From: G963676095 sp963676095
GTDB taxonomy: Bacteria; Bacteroidota; Bacteroidia; Bacteroidales; Prolixibacteraceae
Assembly (NCBI GenBank): GCA_963676095.1
Contig: OY781040.1
Coordinates: 3,472,001 to 3,536,000 of the forward strand
Length of the DNA: 64,000 nt
Reading direction: 5' to 3'
Numbering within the stretch: position 1 is the first letter of the stretch; every line of letters starts with the position of its first letter. The translations under genes and the position numbers were made by a program. This document shows positions 1-9,008 of the stretch, piece by piece. Under the pieces are notes generated by a model that saw nothing but the letters and a program-made list of their open reading frames with translations, searched no databases and had not been told where the DNA came from.

Positions 1-293
1 AACAGCTGATTGAATATCTGAAAGGGAATTACCTGTTCCTGGAGGATTTTCTGAAAAAGAAACTGTCTGGCGCCGTACCGATGAAGCCCGAGGCAACTTA
101 TTTGGTGTGGATTGATTTTTCAGCCTATGGCCTTTCCGATGATGAACTTAATAAAAAAATCCTGAGTGCGGGCGTGGGCCTTAATCGCGGAATACAGTTC
201 GGGACACAAGGGACTGGGTTTATGCGGATGAATATTGGCTGTACCCGGTCAATGCTAAAAGATGCACTCGAAAGGATTGCAGCTGTTTTTTAA
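1..293 (+). CDS. PatB/MalY-type aminotransferase (C-terminal end, partial)
   Basis: This is the last 96 codons or so of a gene that begins before the window; the open frame enters at base 3 and stops with TAA at 291-293. The residues (KPEATYLVWIDF, then AGVGLNRGIQFG and GFMRMNIGCTR) match the C-terminal small domain of fold-type I PLP enzymes of the MalY/PatB cystathionine beta-lyase group. In that group the final arginine of an N-hG-x-x-R-type segment binds the substrate carboxylate. The PLP lysine lies outside the window, so the reaction cannot be settled (C-S lyase or aminotransferase). The gene converges on atpC and shares a hairpin terminator with it. Confidence 0.75.
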   Translation, partial: QLIEYLKGNYLFLEDFLKKKLSGAVPMKPEATYLVWIDFSAYGLSDDELNKKILSAGVGLNRGIQFGTQGTGFMRMNIGCTRSMLKDALERIAAVF

Positions 294-303
294 GTTAGGT
301 TTT

Positions 304-336
304 AAATTCCGAAGGTCTCAAAGACCTTCGGAATTT
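304..336. terminator. Bidirectional hairpin terminator
   Basis: A perfect 15-bp stem (304-318 pairs with 322-336) closes a 3-nt CAA loop between two convergent genes. The stem ends in AAATT/AATTT, so either transcript carries a short U-containing tail. It probably ends both the aminotransferase transcript and the atpDC transcript. Confidence 0.8.
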
Positions 337-339
337 AGA

Positions 340-576
340 TTATTCAGCAAGGACAACAACTTTATTTTCTTTCGATTCTATTATCCCGCCATTGATATCA
401 ATAAAAGTCGGTTTATCGTTCAGGTCCAGAATTTTTACCTGTCCTTTTATCAGCGTCGAAATGATTGGCGCATGATTGGTAAGTATTTCAAACCCTCCTT
501 CTGTCCCGGGAAGCTTCACCAGCTTGGCCTCTCCGGAATATAGTTTTTTATCTGGTGTTATCACTTCAACGAACAT
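340..576 (-). CDS. atpC: ATP synthase F1 subunit epsilon
   Basis: A 78-aa protein matching the N-terminal beta-sandwich of the F1 epsilon subunit: FVEVITPDKKLYSGEAKLVKLPGTEGGFEI followed by LTNHAPIISTL. Epsilon couples the gamma stalk to the c-ring and regulates ATPase activity at the cytoplasmic face. The usual protein has about 130-140 residues, with a C-terminal two-helix domain that inhibits hydrolysis; here that domain is absent, as is common in Bacteroidota. It lies 77 bp downstream of atpD on the same strand, in the usual beta-epsilon order. No other ATP synthase gene is in the window. Confidence 0.93.
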   Translation of the reverse strand: MFVEVITPDKKLYSGEAKLVKLPGTEGGFEILTNHAPIISTLIKGQVKILDLNDKPTFIDINGGIIESKENKVVVLAE

Positions 577-653
577 GGCTCTATTTATAATTAATATTAG
601 CTAACAAATTAACTGGAAGAAGGAAGCAATATTTCCGTCTCTTGTCTTTCCGG

Positions 654-2162
654 TCAGGCTGCAGCTTCGGCAAGCATTTTTTCACCCTTCTCAATAGCCT
701 GTTCTATTGTGCCAACCAGGTTGAAAGCAGCTTCCGGGTACTGGTCAACCTCGCCATTCATAATCATGTTGAACCCTTTAATTGTATCCTCGATTGAGAC
801 CAATACTCCTTTAAATCCGGTGAACTGTTCGGCTACAAAGAATGGTTGCGAGAGGAAACGTTGAACCCGCCGTGCCCTGTGAACAACCAGTTTGTCTTCC
901 TCAGAAAGTTCATCCATACCAAGAATGGCAATGATATCCTGCAATTCCTTGTATCGTTGCAGGATTTCCTTTACTCGCTGTGCACAGCGGTAGTGTTCGT
1001 CTCCAACAATATCAGGGGTAAGGATGCGGGATGTCGAATCCAGCGGGTCTACTGCCGGATAAATACCCAGCTCCGAGATTTTCCGGCTTAAAACGGTGGT
1101 TGCATCCAGGTGGGCAAACGTTGTTGCCGGTGCCGGGTCGGTAAGGTCGTCGGCAGGCACATAGACTGCCTGTACGGACGTGATCGATCCTTTCTTGGTT
1201 GAGGTGATCCTTTCCTGCATAACCCCCATTTCTGAAGCCAGAGTTGGCTGGTAACCCACAGCCGAAGGCATACGCCCAAGAAGGGCTGATACTTCAGAAC
1301 CCGCCTGGGTAAAACGGAAAATATTGTCGACAAAGAACAAAATATCGCGTCCCGTTGCGGATCCGTCCCCATCCCGGAGACTTTCAGCAATGGTAAGACC
1401 AGAAAGGGCAACACGGGAACGGGCGCCCGGCGGTTCATTCATCTGACCGAAGACAAGGGCCAGTTTCGATTTTTTGAGGGCTTCATGGTCAACCTTCGAG
1501 AAGTCCCAGTTGCCTTCTTTCATCGCTTTCCTGAACTCGTCACCGTAATCTACGATTTTGGCTTCTATCATTTCCCGGAGCAGGTCATTTCCCTCACGGG
1601 TACGTTCACCTACACCTGCAAATACAGACAGCCCGCTGTGGGCAAGCGCAATATTATTGATCAGCTCCTGTATCAACACTGTTTTTCCAACGCCAGCCCC
1701 ACCAAACAGGCCGATCTTTCCTCCCTTCGCGTATGGTTCGATCAGATCGATCACTTTGATCCCTGTGAAAAGGACTTCGCTTTCGGTTGTTAGCTGCTCG
1801 TATTTCGGAGGTTGATTGTGGATATGAAGACCTTCTTTCGGGAGGCTTTCCAGTCCGTCAACGGCATCGCCCGTTACATTTAACAACCGGCCCAGGGCAA
1901 TTTCTCCTTTGGGCATAGTAATCTGTTTCCCTGTCGGAATTACATCCATTCCTCTTCTCAACCCATCTGTCGAATCCATCGCTATAGTACGGATCATATT
2001 CTCTCCGATATGTTGCTCGCACTCGACAACAAGGTTTGTTGTGCCTTCACGGACAATCTCAAGTGAATCGTAGATTCTCGGGAGTTCATGTTCCTCGTTA
2101 TCGAAACTGATGTCAACAACAGGACCTATTACCTGAACGACTTTACCGATATTTTGACTCAT
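654..2162 (-). CDS. atpD: ATP synthase F1 subunit beta
   Basis: Catalytic beta subunit of F1, 502 aa, the normal length. Visible landmarks are the P-loop GGAGVGKT (about 154-161), GERTREGNDL (about 185-194), the segment FGQMNEPPGARSRVALSGLT, and FVDNIFRFTQAGSEVSALLGRMPSAVGYQPTL, which forms the adenine pocket and catch region. The start is a tandem ATGATG (2165 or 2162). I chose the second because MSQNIGKVVQVIGPVVDI is the usual beginning; no Shine-Dalgarno sequence separates them. It forms a two-gene unit with atpC. The flanks are a polyprenyl synthase and an aminotransferase, so atpDC is detached from the rest of the ATP synthase genes. Confidence 0.98.
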   Translation of the reverse strand: MSQNIGKVVQVIGPVVDISFDNEEHELPRIYDSLEIVREGTTNLVVECEQHIGENMIRTIAMDSTDGLRRGMDVIPTGKQITMPKGEIALGRLLNVTGDAVDGLESLPKEGLHIHNQPPKYEQLTTESEVLFTGIKVIDLIEPYAKGGKIGLFGGAGVGKTVLIQELINNIALAHSGLSVFAGVGERTREGNDLLREMIEAKIVDYGDEFRKAMKEGNWDFSKVDHEALKKSKLALVFGQMNEPPGARSRVALSGLTIAESLRDGDGSATGRDILFFVDNIFRFTQAGSEVSALLGRMPSAVGYQPTLASEMGVMQERITSTKKGSITSVQAVYVPADDLTDPAPATTFAHLDATTVLSRKISELGIYPAVDPLDSTSRILTPDIVGDEHYRCAQRVKEILQRYKELQDIIAILGMDELSEEDKLVVHRARRVQRFLSQPFFVAEQFTGFKGVLVSIEDTIKGFNMIMNGEVDQYPEAAFNLVGTIEQAIEKGEKMLAEAAA

Positions 2163-2280
2163 CATATAATATTTATTTTTTCCTATCGAGCCGGAAATTA
2201 CAAAAAAACGGTTTAATCCAGCAAACTTTCGGTCTGAATAATGTGAATATTAAGATAATGCTACTTTTTACCAAGAGGCA

Positions 2281-3264
2281 TTATTTATCTCTTTTCATCA
2301 TTTGGCCGGCCAGCAAAAGTAATTCTTTTTTCCGATCCTCTTTAATACCGATTGTTTGCATGGCAAGGAGGGCCTTCTGGTAAAGCATGCCCATCATTTC
2401 TTCGGTGGCTTGCTTAACTCTTGTTTCCAGATAAAGTTTTTTTATTGCTTCGATTTTTTCCTCAGGATTAAATTGCGGTTGTGAGATCCATTTGTCAAGC
2501 CTTTCCCGTTGCTCAGGAGCAGCCAGTTCCATGGCTTTAATCAGCAGGAATGTTTTTTTATTGGCAACGATGTCCCCTCCCGTTTTTTTTCCAAATTTTT
2601 CCTGATCGGCAAACACATCCAGCAGATCGTCACAGAGCTGAAAAGCCAGTCCCAGGTTGATCCCGAACTCATAAAGATGATTGGCATCTTCTTCAGGCGC
2701 ATTTGCAGCCAGAGCCCCTCCTTTTAAGCTGCAGGCAATCAGTACGGCTGTTTTCAGACGGATCATCTGCATGTATTCCTCGATCCGTACATCGGACCGT
2801 TTTTCGAAATCCATGTCATATTGTTGTCCTTCATAGATTTCAAGGGCCGTTTGGCTAAAAAGTTTTATAATCTGATCTGTTTTCCCCGTCTGTACCCTGA
2901 ACAGGTATTTATAAGCCAGGCCTGCCATTGCGTCTCCTGAGAGGATCGCTATATTTTCGTTGTATTTTTTATGGACGGAGGGCCTGTTCCTTCTCATATC
3001 CGCCTTATCCATGATGTCGTCGTGAATAAGCGTAAAATTGTGGAATATCTCGATCGCCAGGGCCAGGTTAATGGCGTCTTCAGTTTCCCCACCAAACATA
3101 TCGCAGGCCATCAGTGTCATTACCGGACGGAGCCGTTTCCCACCCATGCTTAGTGTATATTTTATTGGTTGGTACAGATTGCCTGGCTCTGTTGCCCCGA
3201 TTAATCCGGCCTCCTTATCGATTCGGGAGGCAACCAAATCCTGTAATGATTCGATAGACTGCAT
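2281..3264 (-). CDS. Polyprenyl diphosphate synthase (trans-isoprenyl)
   Basis: A 327-aa all-helical trans-prenyltransferase that extends allylic diphosphates with isopentenyl diphosphate, making the side chain of menaquinone or a similar long-chain prenyl diphosphate. GGKRLRP (41-47) binds the IPP diphosphate, HDDIMD (81-86) is the first aspartate-rich motif and CDDLLD (211-216) the second; both carry the DDxxD that binds Mg-diphosphate. Product length is set by residues just before the first motif and cannot be read reliably by eye, so no specific symbol is assigned. It is transcribed in the same direction as, and upstream of, atpD with a 115-bp gap, probably as a separate unit. Confidence 0.93.
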   Translation of the reverse strand: MQSIESLQDLVASRIDKEAGLIGATEPGNLYQPIKYTLSMGGKRLRPVMTLMACDMFGGETEDAINLALAIEIFHNFTLIHDDIMDKADMRRNRPSVHKKYNENIAILSGDAMAGLAYKYLFRVQTGKTDQIIKLFSQTALEIYEGQQYDMDFEKRSDVRIEEYMQMIRLKTAVLIACSLKGGALAANAPEEDANHLYEFGINLGLAFQLCDDLLDVFADQEKFGKKTGGDIVANKKTFLLIKAMELAAPEQRERLDKWISQPQFNPEEKIEAIKKLYLETRVKQATEEMMGMLYQKALLAMQTIGIKEDRKKELLLLAGQMMKRDK

Positions 3265-3406
3265 GCGTTAATTCTTCGTTATCGATGTATTCTGTCTGTC
3301 TTCAAGTAAGTGCACTCAATTAGGCATAGTGCCTATCCTTACGGGCCAAAATGGCCGAAGGAACAGCCGAAACTGTTCTTCTTGTCTCCGTATCCCTGCG
3401 TTTAAC

Positions 3407-5875
3407 TTAAAAATTTTTTTCACCGGCAATTCCCTTCTTGTCCTCATTTCCCTGTTCCCCTGCCTTCTGCTCTTTTTTTTCATCGGAACCTTCTATTTTT
3501 AATTCATCCAGGTCAATGTCTTCTTCCTCATTGTATATAGTCAGAAGTGGCTCCCTGAATGATTTGTTGGTTGTTATCCGTTCCAGACCAATCAGCAGGC
3601 TTGGCAACAGGAGCAGGTTTGATGCCACAGCAACAAGTAATGTAAGTGATACGAGTATCCCGAGGGCGGCTGTGCCTCCAAATTTAGAAATACTGTAAAC
3701 GCCGAAACCAAAGAAAAGTACGACGAAAGTGTACATCATACTTACTCCTGTTTCGCGCAATGCCTGTTCAACCGACTGTTGAATGTTCCAGCCGGTAACA
3801 TTCAGCTCTTGCCTGTACTTGGCAAGAAAATGAATGGTATTGTCCACCGAGATCCCGAAAGCAATGCTGAAAACCAGGATGGTGGATGCTTTTATCGGAA
3901 TCCCTGTAAATCCCATGATTGCTGCGGTGAAAACAAGAGGCAGTATGTTGGGTATCAGCGAAAGAATGACCATTCTCCATGAATAAAACATCAAGGACAT
4001 GAAGGCAGCAATCAGGAAGATTGCCAGGCCAACACTTGAAATCAGGTTTTTTACAAGATATTGAGTGCCTTTGAAAAAGGTAACGCTTGATCCGGTAATT
4101 GTGACATCATACTTACTTCTCGGGAAGATGGAATCTACTTCTTGTTTAAAGTCGGTATAGAGCTCCTGCATCCGTTTTGTTCCTACATCTTTCATGCGGA
4201 TGTTTACCCTTGTGATTTGCTGGGTACTATCCAGAAACGAATGCAGGGCCCCTACGCTGGTCTGGGAATTTTTGGTCGAATTATTGGCATAGGCGAGTAT
4301 GAAATTTTTTTCCTGACTGTTAGGCAAAGAATAATATTTTTCTTTACCGTTGTAGAAAGCTTGTTTTGAAAACTTAAGAATATTTAATAAAGAAATGGAA
4401 GGAGATAATTCGCTGTAATCCTTTAATCTGTCTTCCAGTTTGTCTATTAACCGGAAAGTAGTCAGGTTCATAGCCCCCTTGGGTTTCTTGGTATCGATGA
4501 TAATCTCGAGAGGCATGATCCCATCGACATGCGATTCAAAGAATTTAAGGTCTTTATAAATTACATCGCTTTTGGGAATGTCATCCACCATATAACCCGA
4601 ACTTTTGATGAGCGTGATGCCGTAAATACCTACCAGGAAAACAGCTATGGCTACGATGAAAACAGTTTTTATATGGTGCGTGGTAATAAAAACAAGCTTA
4701 TCTGTTATTTTTTGAATGTGTTTATTGTTGAGATGTTGTATATGCTTTGGCTGAGGCGGTTTGAAGAAACTAAACAGGATGGGGATCATCAAAAGGGAGA
4801 GCAGGAATAGTGCCATGATATTGAGTGCTGCAACTGTCCCGAATTCCCGGAGAATTTCGCTGTTGGTAATGACGAACGTCCCGAAGCCTGCGGCTGTTGT
4901 CAGGTTAGTCAGGAACGTGGCATTTCCGATTTTGATAATAACCCGTTGCAGCGATTTTATTTTATTCCCATGCGATTTGAATTCCTGATGGTACTTGTTT
5001 AGCATGTAAATGCTGTTCGGGATCCCGATAACAATGAGGAGGGAAGGGATCATACCTGTAAGCAGGGTAATTTTGTACCCGAACAAAGCCATGGTCCCCA
5101 ATGCCCAGAGAATGCCTATCAGAACGATTGAAAGTGGAATAATAACCGCCTTAAACGATTTGAAAAAAAGGAAAAGCACGATCACGCAAAGTCCCATGGC
5201 CAATGCGCTGAACAGGTAGATTTCTTTTTTTATCCGGATTGAATTGATGACCCGGATGTAAGGAAGTCCCGAATAATGGACATCAAGTTTCGTATCTTCT
5301 GAAAATTCATCGCAACGGATCTTGATGGCAGTGACCAGTTTTTCCCGTTCCTTGGATTGCATTTTATCCTTATTAACCGTAATGGCAAGGGTAAATGCAT
5401 TGTCTTTTGGATTATAAAGAAGTTCCCTGTAGAAAGGGAGTGACTTAAATACTCCTGCCAGACTATCCAGTTCTTCCTGGTTATCTATTTGTCCGGGAAA
5501 TATGGGAACCAGTTCGAACTTCCGTTCCTGAACATTCTTTTTTAGATTATACGCGTTTGATGCGGAAATCAGGTTTTCAACACCATCTATTTCTTTCAGG
5601 TCATGGTTAAGTTGACGCCATTTTTTAAAATGGGACAGTTTAAAAAAATCAGGATCTTCAATCCCGACAACAATAATATTTCCTTCTTCTCCAAAAATAT
5701 TTTTAAAGCGCTGGTAGTCAATGTTGGCACTGTCTTTTTTTGGCAATAGTTGGGAATATTCATAGGACATTTCTACCTTACTCCCCTTGTACGCCATGAA
5801 AATAGTAACAAGTCCAAGTAAAATCAGTAAAAAGATCCTGTTTTTTAGGATAAATCTGGAAAGCCAAACCCACAT
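3407..5875 (-). CDS. RND/MMPL-family exporter (HAE3-like)
   Basis: An 822-aa inner-membrane protein with the duplicated RND layout. It has a first TM helix (about 10-27), a periplasmic loop of about 190 residues, and a five-helix bundle (about 220-370). A seventh TM (about 405-425), a second periplasmic loop and a second bundle (about 635-780) follow. The second bundle contains ILVFSIAFGISVDNTIHFLA, typical of MMPL/patched-like proteins, where the aspartate takes part in proton relay. The C-terminal tail is highly charged (runs of E, D and K). Family members export lipids, hopanoids or other hydrophobic compounds; the substrate is unknown. No membrane-fusion or outer-membrane partner is adjacent, consistent with the HAE3 type, which works without them. 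Confidence 0.88.
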   Translation of the reverse strand: MWVWLSRFILKNRIFLLILLGLVTIFMAYKGSKVEMSYEYSQLLPKKDSANIDYQRFKNIFGEEGNIIVVGIEDPDFFKLSHFKKWRQLNHDLKEIDGVENLISASNAYNLKKNVQERKFELVPIFPGQIDNQEELDSLAGVFKSLPFYRELLYNPKDNAFTLAITVNKDKMQSKEREKLVTAIKIRCDEFSEDTKLDVHYSGLPYIRVINSIRIKKEIYLFSALAMGLCVIVLFLFFKSFKAVIIPLSIVLIGILWALGTMALFGYKITLLTGMIPSLLIVIGIPNSIYMLNKYHQEFKSHGNKIKSLQRVIIKIGNATFLTNLTTAAGFGTFVITNSEILREFGTVAALNIMALFLLSLLMIPILFSFFKPPQPKHIQHLNNKHIQKITDKLVFITTHHIKTVFIVAIAVFLVGIYGITLIKSSGYMVDDIPKSDVIYKDLKFFESHVDGIMPLEIIIDTKKPKGAMNLTTFRLIDKLEDRLKDYSELSPSISLLNILKFSKQAFYNGKEKYYSLPNSQEKNFILAYANNSTKNSQTSVGALHSFLDSTQQITRVNIRMKDVGTKRMQELYTDFKQEVDSIFPRSKYDVTITGSSVTFFKGTQYLVKNLISSVGLAIFLIAAFMSLMFYSWRMVILSLIPNILPLVFTAAIMGFTGIPIKASTILVFSIAFGISVDNTIHFLAKYRQELNVTGWNIQQSVEQALRETGVSMMYTFVVLFFGFGVYSISKFGGTAALGILVSLTLLVAVASNLLLLPSLLIGLERITTNKSFREPLLTIYNEEEDIDLDELKIEGSDEKKEQKAGEQGNEDKKGIAGEKNF

Positions 5876-6180
5876 ATTTTATATAATTTCGAGAAATACA
5901 GGGCGAAAATAGTTATTAAATTGGGATTACGAAAGAAAGATCTGCAGGATATCCGAAACCTGTGATTTGCGTATTTTTTGTTACATAACAATAGGGTGGA
6001 AAATAGATCGTGTGCTCCCTCTAGAAATAAAACATTTACTCTAAATGTCCTGTCTTCAAAAGCAGGGACTGTTTTTAATTTTCAGGTTCCAATGCGGGAA
6101 TAATGTCGTATAACTATTAAGAATATTTAACTTTTCATAATGACTTGGCGTATGCTATCCCAAAAACTAAAACTGATATT
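5876..6180. other. Divergent intergenic region (305 bp)
   Basis: This stretch lies between the minus-strand exporter and the plus-strand unknown gene, so it should hold both promoters. It is A/T-rich. I found no exact TAnnTTTG -7 box paired with a -33 TTTG and no convincing hairpin. A TTG codon in frame with the downstream gene occurs at 6145 but looks less likely than the ATG at 6181. Confidence 0.4.
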
Positions 6181-6948
6181 ATGAAAAAATACTATTATCT
6201 CGTAGCTACACCGGAGTCGCTGATCGCTTCTCATCTGGCTCCTGTCGATTTCGGAAATTATCTGGCAGTAGGGACCAAGAAGCAAATCCGGGGCGAAGCC
6301 ATTTATTTTGAAATTGATCCTGATAAAACCGAGTTGCCCCAGGATTATGTGGAAATGAAAATGAAACCCTACGAGAACGGAGAGCCTAAACGTTCTGTTT
6401 ATCTTTCTATTTACCGTTGTTTCGAAAGGATCCCGTTAAAAGCGTTGCGAAATCTGTACCTGGCTACAGATGACGGGCGTATCCTGGAAATTCAGCATGG
6501 TGATTATATCGATAATAATATTTCCGGGGAAATCCATCTTTACCAGCAGCTGATCCCTAATACGACCCGGGTTGCAAGTAAACTGTCTCCCGTGAATTTT
6601 ATACGGCTGCTGACAGATTTGAATAATCCGGTTTCTGCGCCGAAGATTTTCGTGGTCGATTTGAAACTGAACGAGCTTGTAAGTGATCCCAAAGCTCCCT
6701 TGAGCGACCTACCCTATCCGAATCCGGATCATTTGAGGGATTGTATAATAAAGCTCAAAGAATCTCCGGGACGACAGACAAAAACGGTATTGAGGTCTAT
6801 TCGCGATGACATTTCATACCGGACGGTCAAAACCGGTTTCTTTGTCGGGGACCACGACCATTACTTGTTTTATCCATTTCCCAAGGTTGCCGATCTGGAA
6901 GGAAAATATTATACATGGTGGCGGTCCGCCCTGGTAAAACATTTTTAG
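6181..6948 (+). CDS. Conserved-looking protein of unknown function
   Basis: A 255-aa soluble protein starting MKKYYYLVATPESLIASHL, which I do not recognise. An in-frame TTG at 6145 would add 12 residues, but the ATG at 6181 follows an A/T-rich leader and gives a more natural N-terminus. There is no signal peptide and no TM segment. The sequence is rich in beta-forming stretches (for example YLATDDGRILEIQHGDYID) and ends in aromatic-rich WWRSALVKHF. It is monocistronic, diverging from the RND exporter and lying ahead of tRNA-Asn. The even codon use suggests a resident gene. Confidence 0.7.
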   Translation: MKKYYYLVATPESLIASHLAPVDFGNYLAVGTKKQIRGEAIYFEIDPDKTELPQDYVEMKMKPYENGEPKRSVYLSIYRCFERIPLKALRNLYLATDDGRILEIQHGDYIDNNISGEIHLYQQLIPNTTRVASKLSPVNFIRLLTDLNNPVSAPKIFVVDLKLNELVSDPKAPLSDLPYPNPDHLRDCIIKLKESPGRQTKTVLRSIRDDISYRTVKTGFFVGDHDHYLFYPFPKVADLEGKYYTWWRSALVKHF

Positions 6949-7086
6949 AAGATTAAGCGATCTATCCTGTTCTGTGTCAGAGTAGATCGAAAAAATGTGG
7001 GACCGCCATTTGGGTGGTCCATCTTTTTTTAGTTACGGGATGTCCGGTTTTTCGATGTTTTCAGCAATAAATTTTTCGAAAAAATT

Positions 7087-7115
7087 TTTTGTTTTCCGAA
7101 AAGCTGTTATTTTTG
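7087..7115 (+). promoter_or_regulatory. Bacteroidota-type promoter of tRNA-Asn
   Basis: TATTTTTG at 7108-7115 fits the Bacteroidota -7 consensus TAnnTTTG. TTTTG at 7087-7091 could serve as the -33 element, with a spacer of 16 bases, slightly shorter than usual. The predicted start is about 40 bases before the tRNA. Confidence 0.5.
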
Positions 7116-7158
7116 CAACGCTTTTGAAAGATCAAGGCAAATAGAAAAACAAAAAAAT

Positions 7159-7232
7159 TCCCCAATAGCTCAGTTGGTTAGAGCGGCGGACTGTTAATCC
7201 GTAGGTCGTAGGTTCAAGTCCTACTTGGGGAG
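7159..7232 (+). tRNA. tRNA-Asn (anticodon GTT)
   Basis: A complete 74-nt cloverleaf. The acceptor arm pairs TCCCCAA (7159-7165) with TTGGGGA (7225-7231). The D arm carries AGCTCAGTTGGTTAGAGC, the anticodon loop has GTT at 7193-7195 after CT and before AA, and the T loop is GGTTCAAGTCC. The discriminator base is G at 7232. The genome encodes CC but not the full CCA after it, so CCA must be added enzymatically. Confidence 0.96.
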
Positions 7233-7257
7233 CCGGCACAAAAGACAAAAATTTTAA

Positions 7258-7306
7258 AAAAAAGAACAACCGTGCAAGCATCTGACTTGCACGGTTGTTC
7301 TTTTTT
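7258..7306 (+). terminator. Strong intrinsic terminator after tRNA-Asn
   Basis: A perfect 21-bp stem pairs 7258-7278 with 7286-7306 around a 7-nt loop. It begins with six A and ends with six T, with a GC-rich centre (AACCGTGCAAG). It lies 25 bases after the tRNA and is a textbook rho-independent terminator, equally usable from the other strand. Confidence 0.9.
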
Positions 7307-7997
7307 ACGTGAAGGCCAAAAAAAGTTGTGGGGAATCAAAAAAAAAGTCAGAGATTTGTGTTTTTTAGACGAGACAAAAACAGGTTGAGAAAAAGATAAG
7401 TTTATCATTGCCAGACAGGCAGAATACCCGTTTAATCAAAATTCCGATGGCCTTTCTGATTTTGGCAATCAGGTCCCGCTTACCGGATCCGGATTATTTT
7501 TAAGCACAAACAACCACGTTTTTTATCACTTCTGTCCTTGAGCCGGACAGGCCTTTCCTTTTCCATTCGATGAAAAGGAAGCAAAAATCTTGTCAAAACG
7601 AACCCTCCGCCGAACGTTTTGACGGCCCCCGCACCGCTCTGTTCTGCTTTCGCGACGGAGTATTGACGGTTTTCGGGATGGTCTGTCCTGTCCATTCCAA
7701 ACTTTTTTGATAACCGCTCAACGAATGCTTCTGCTGAATCTTTCAATGCAAAACGAAAGGCTTTTAGGGAAACTTTGAATGGTGTGACAGATTCTTATTT
7801 CTTCCTTTTTCGTCTCACTAAATTTATGCTTAACAAGGATACCCCTCGGAAATATTAAGTGATCCAAAAAAAGTGAGCCCATTTCGGTGGATTAGATTAT
7901 TTAGGCATAGATTTGAAAAATGAAACCTCAAAACATAGCCACCCCATACTTCATATAGAAATTTAAGGATATAGCCTATAAGCATGATTTTTCAGCT
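7307..7997. other. Long intergenic stretch, no convincing gene
   Basis: About 690 bases separate the tRNA terminator from the end of hipT. The only sizeable open frame is on the minus strand at 7480-7746 (88 codons). Its translation is rich in basic residues and lacks a recognisable domain. The middle part (around 7540-7700) resembles, to my memory, an intergenic sequence that recurs in Bacteroidota genomes and is often mis-called as short genes; I cannot verify that here. No hairpin, tRNA or CRISPR-like repeat is seen. Confidence 0.4.
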
Positions 7998-9008
7998 TTA
8001 TACTTTATTCAAATGATTCCTTTTCGTTTGATAGTGCAATAAATAGGCACGTTTTGTTTTTTCGTTTAAGAAAGAACGATAAGTTAATTCCTCAACCATT
8101 GGTTGTTTTTGCAGGTAAGGGGAAAGGATTTTATCCCTCCGTTTTTCATTGACACCGAATCTTCTTGCCAATTCCTGAAAATCTTGTAATCCGGGATGGT
8201 TGCTTTTTTTCATTTCCTCAGATTTAAAACCATCGCTGAACAATCCCCTATCCAATGCAAAATCTGAATCATCCACGTGGATTCTTGTATTCAGCAAATC
8301 GTAGGCCGGACTCATGACATAATCTCCTCCCGGTGTCTCAATAAGAGAAAAGTTTTTCAGGTGGGCATCCCCGTTTGAAAAGAGGAAGTTGAAAACAATC
8401 AATGAATACAGCTTTTCGATTTCCACCCGCCAGGCAGGGACATATTTCTTTAGCAGTTCACCCATCGCCTCATAGCTGTAATCGTATTTGAAGTTATGCC
8501 CGGCATTTTCTTCTGTTTTCCCGGCGAGCGTTGCAAAATCTTCCTTTCCCCATTTCGAACCATTTTCTTTTACATCGAACCGTTTGGTAATATAGGCAGG
8601 TTCCCCATTGCTGAAAAAGATCAGTGCATTTTCGGCAGTCTGCAGTCCATATATCTGCCGGGCAATTTGCATGGTTAAATGTTCGTTTGCCGGAACCTGG
8701 TCAACACTTTTCACATCTCTGGGGACAGGCTTTAATATGTAAGTCCCTTGTTCCCCTTCTTCGGTCAGGCGCAACTTATTTTTGTCTAGCAGAAGCGATA
8801 GTTTTTCCTGAACGCCGGATATTGAAATCCGTTTCCTGTTCTCTATAAATTTTTCAGCATCCTCCTCATTGCTTTGCTGCGGTGGGGTGTAGTGCAACAC
8901 ATGACTGACTTTTCGTCCTTCAAAAACCCGTCTTAAACAGGTTGTACTGTAAGTATCGAATCCTTCAGCCAATGTCCCCGGACAATATTTTATTTCTGGT
9001 AAGCTCAT
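7998..9008 (-). CDS. hipT: HipT-like serine/threonine kinase toxin
   Basis: A 336-aa protein holding the kinase body of HipA without its N-terminal subdomain. HipA/HipT toxins phosphorylate aminoacyl-tRNA synthetases (GltX for HipA, TrpS for the E. coli O127 HipT) and stop growth. Visible features are an SIS motif (S62-I63-S64) at the start of the Gly-rich loop GVQEK, ILKP with a probable ATP lysine (K93), the catalytic loop NGDAHLKN (212-219), and SPAYDLL with the metal-binding D237. An SxS at this position is the autophosphorylation site described for HipT. The start overlaps the hipS stop by 4 bases, indicating translational coupling. It is the last gene of hipB-hipS-hipT. The cellular target is not predictable from sequence. 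Confidence 0.88.
   Translation of the reverse strand: MSLPEIKYCPGTLAEGFDTYSTTCLRRVFEGRKVSHVLHYTPPQQSNEEDAEKFIENRKRISISGVQEKLSLLLDKNKLRLTEEGEQGTYILKPVPRDVKSVDQVPANEHLTMQIARQIYGLQTAENALIFFSNGEPAYITKRFDVKENGSKWGKEDFATLAGKTEENAGHNFKYDYSYEAMGELLKKYVPAWRVEIEKLYSLIVFNFLFSNGDAHLKNFSLIETPGGDYVMSPAYDLLNTRIHVDDSDFALDRGLFSDGFKSEEMKKSNHPGLQDFQELARRFGVNEKRRDKILSPYLQKQPMVEELTYRSFLNEKTKRAYLLHYQTKRNHLNKV

Noticed and set aside
6145..6180. TTG start for the unknown 255-aa protein
   Set aside because: The added 12 residues have no ribosome-binding context, and ATG at 6181 begins a natural N-terminus.
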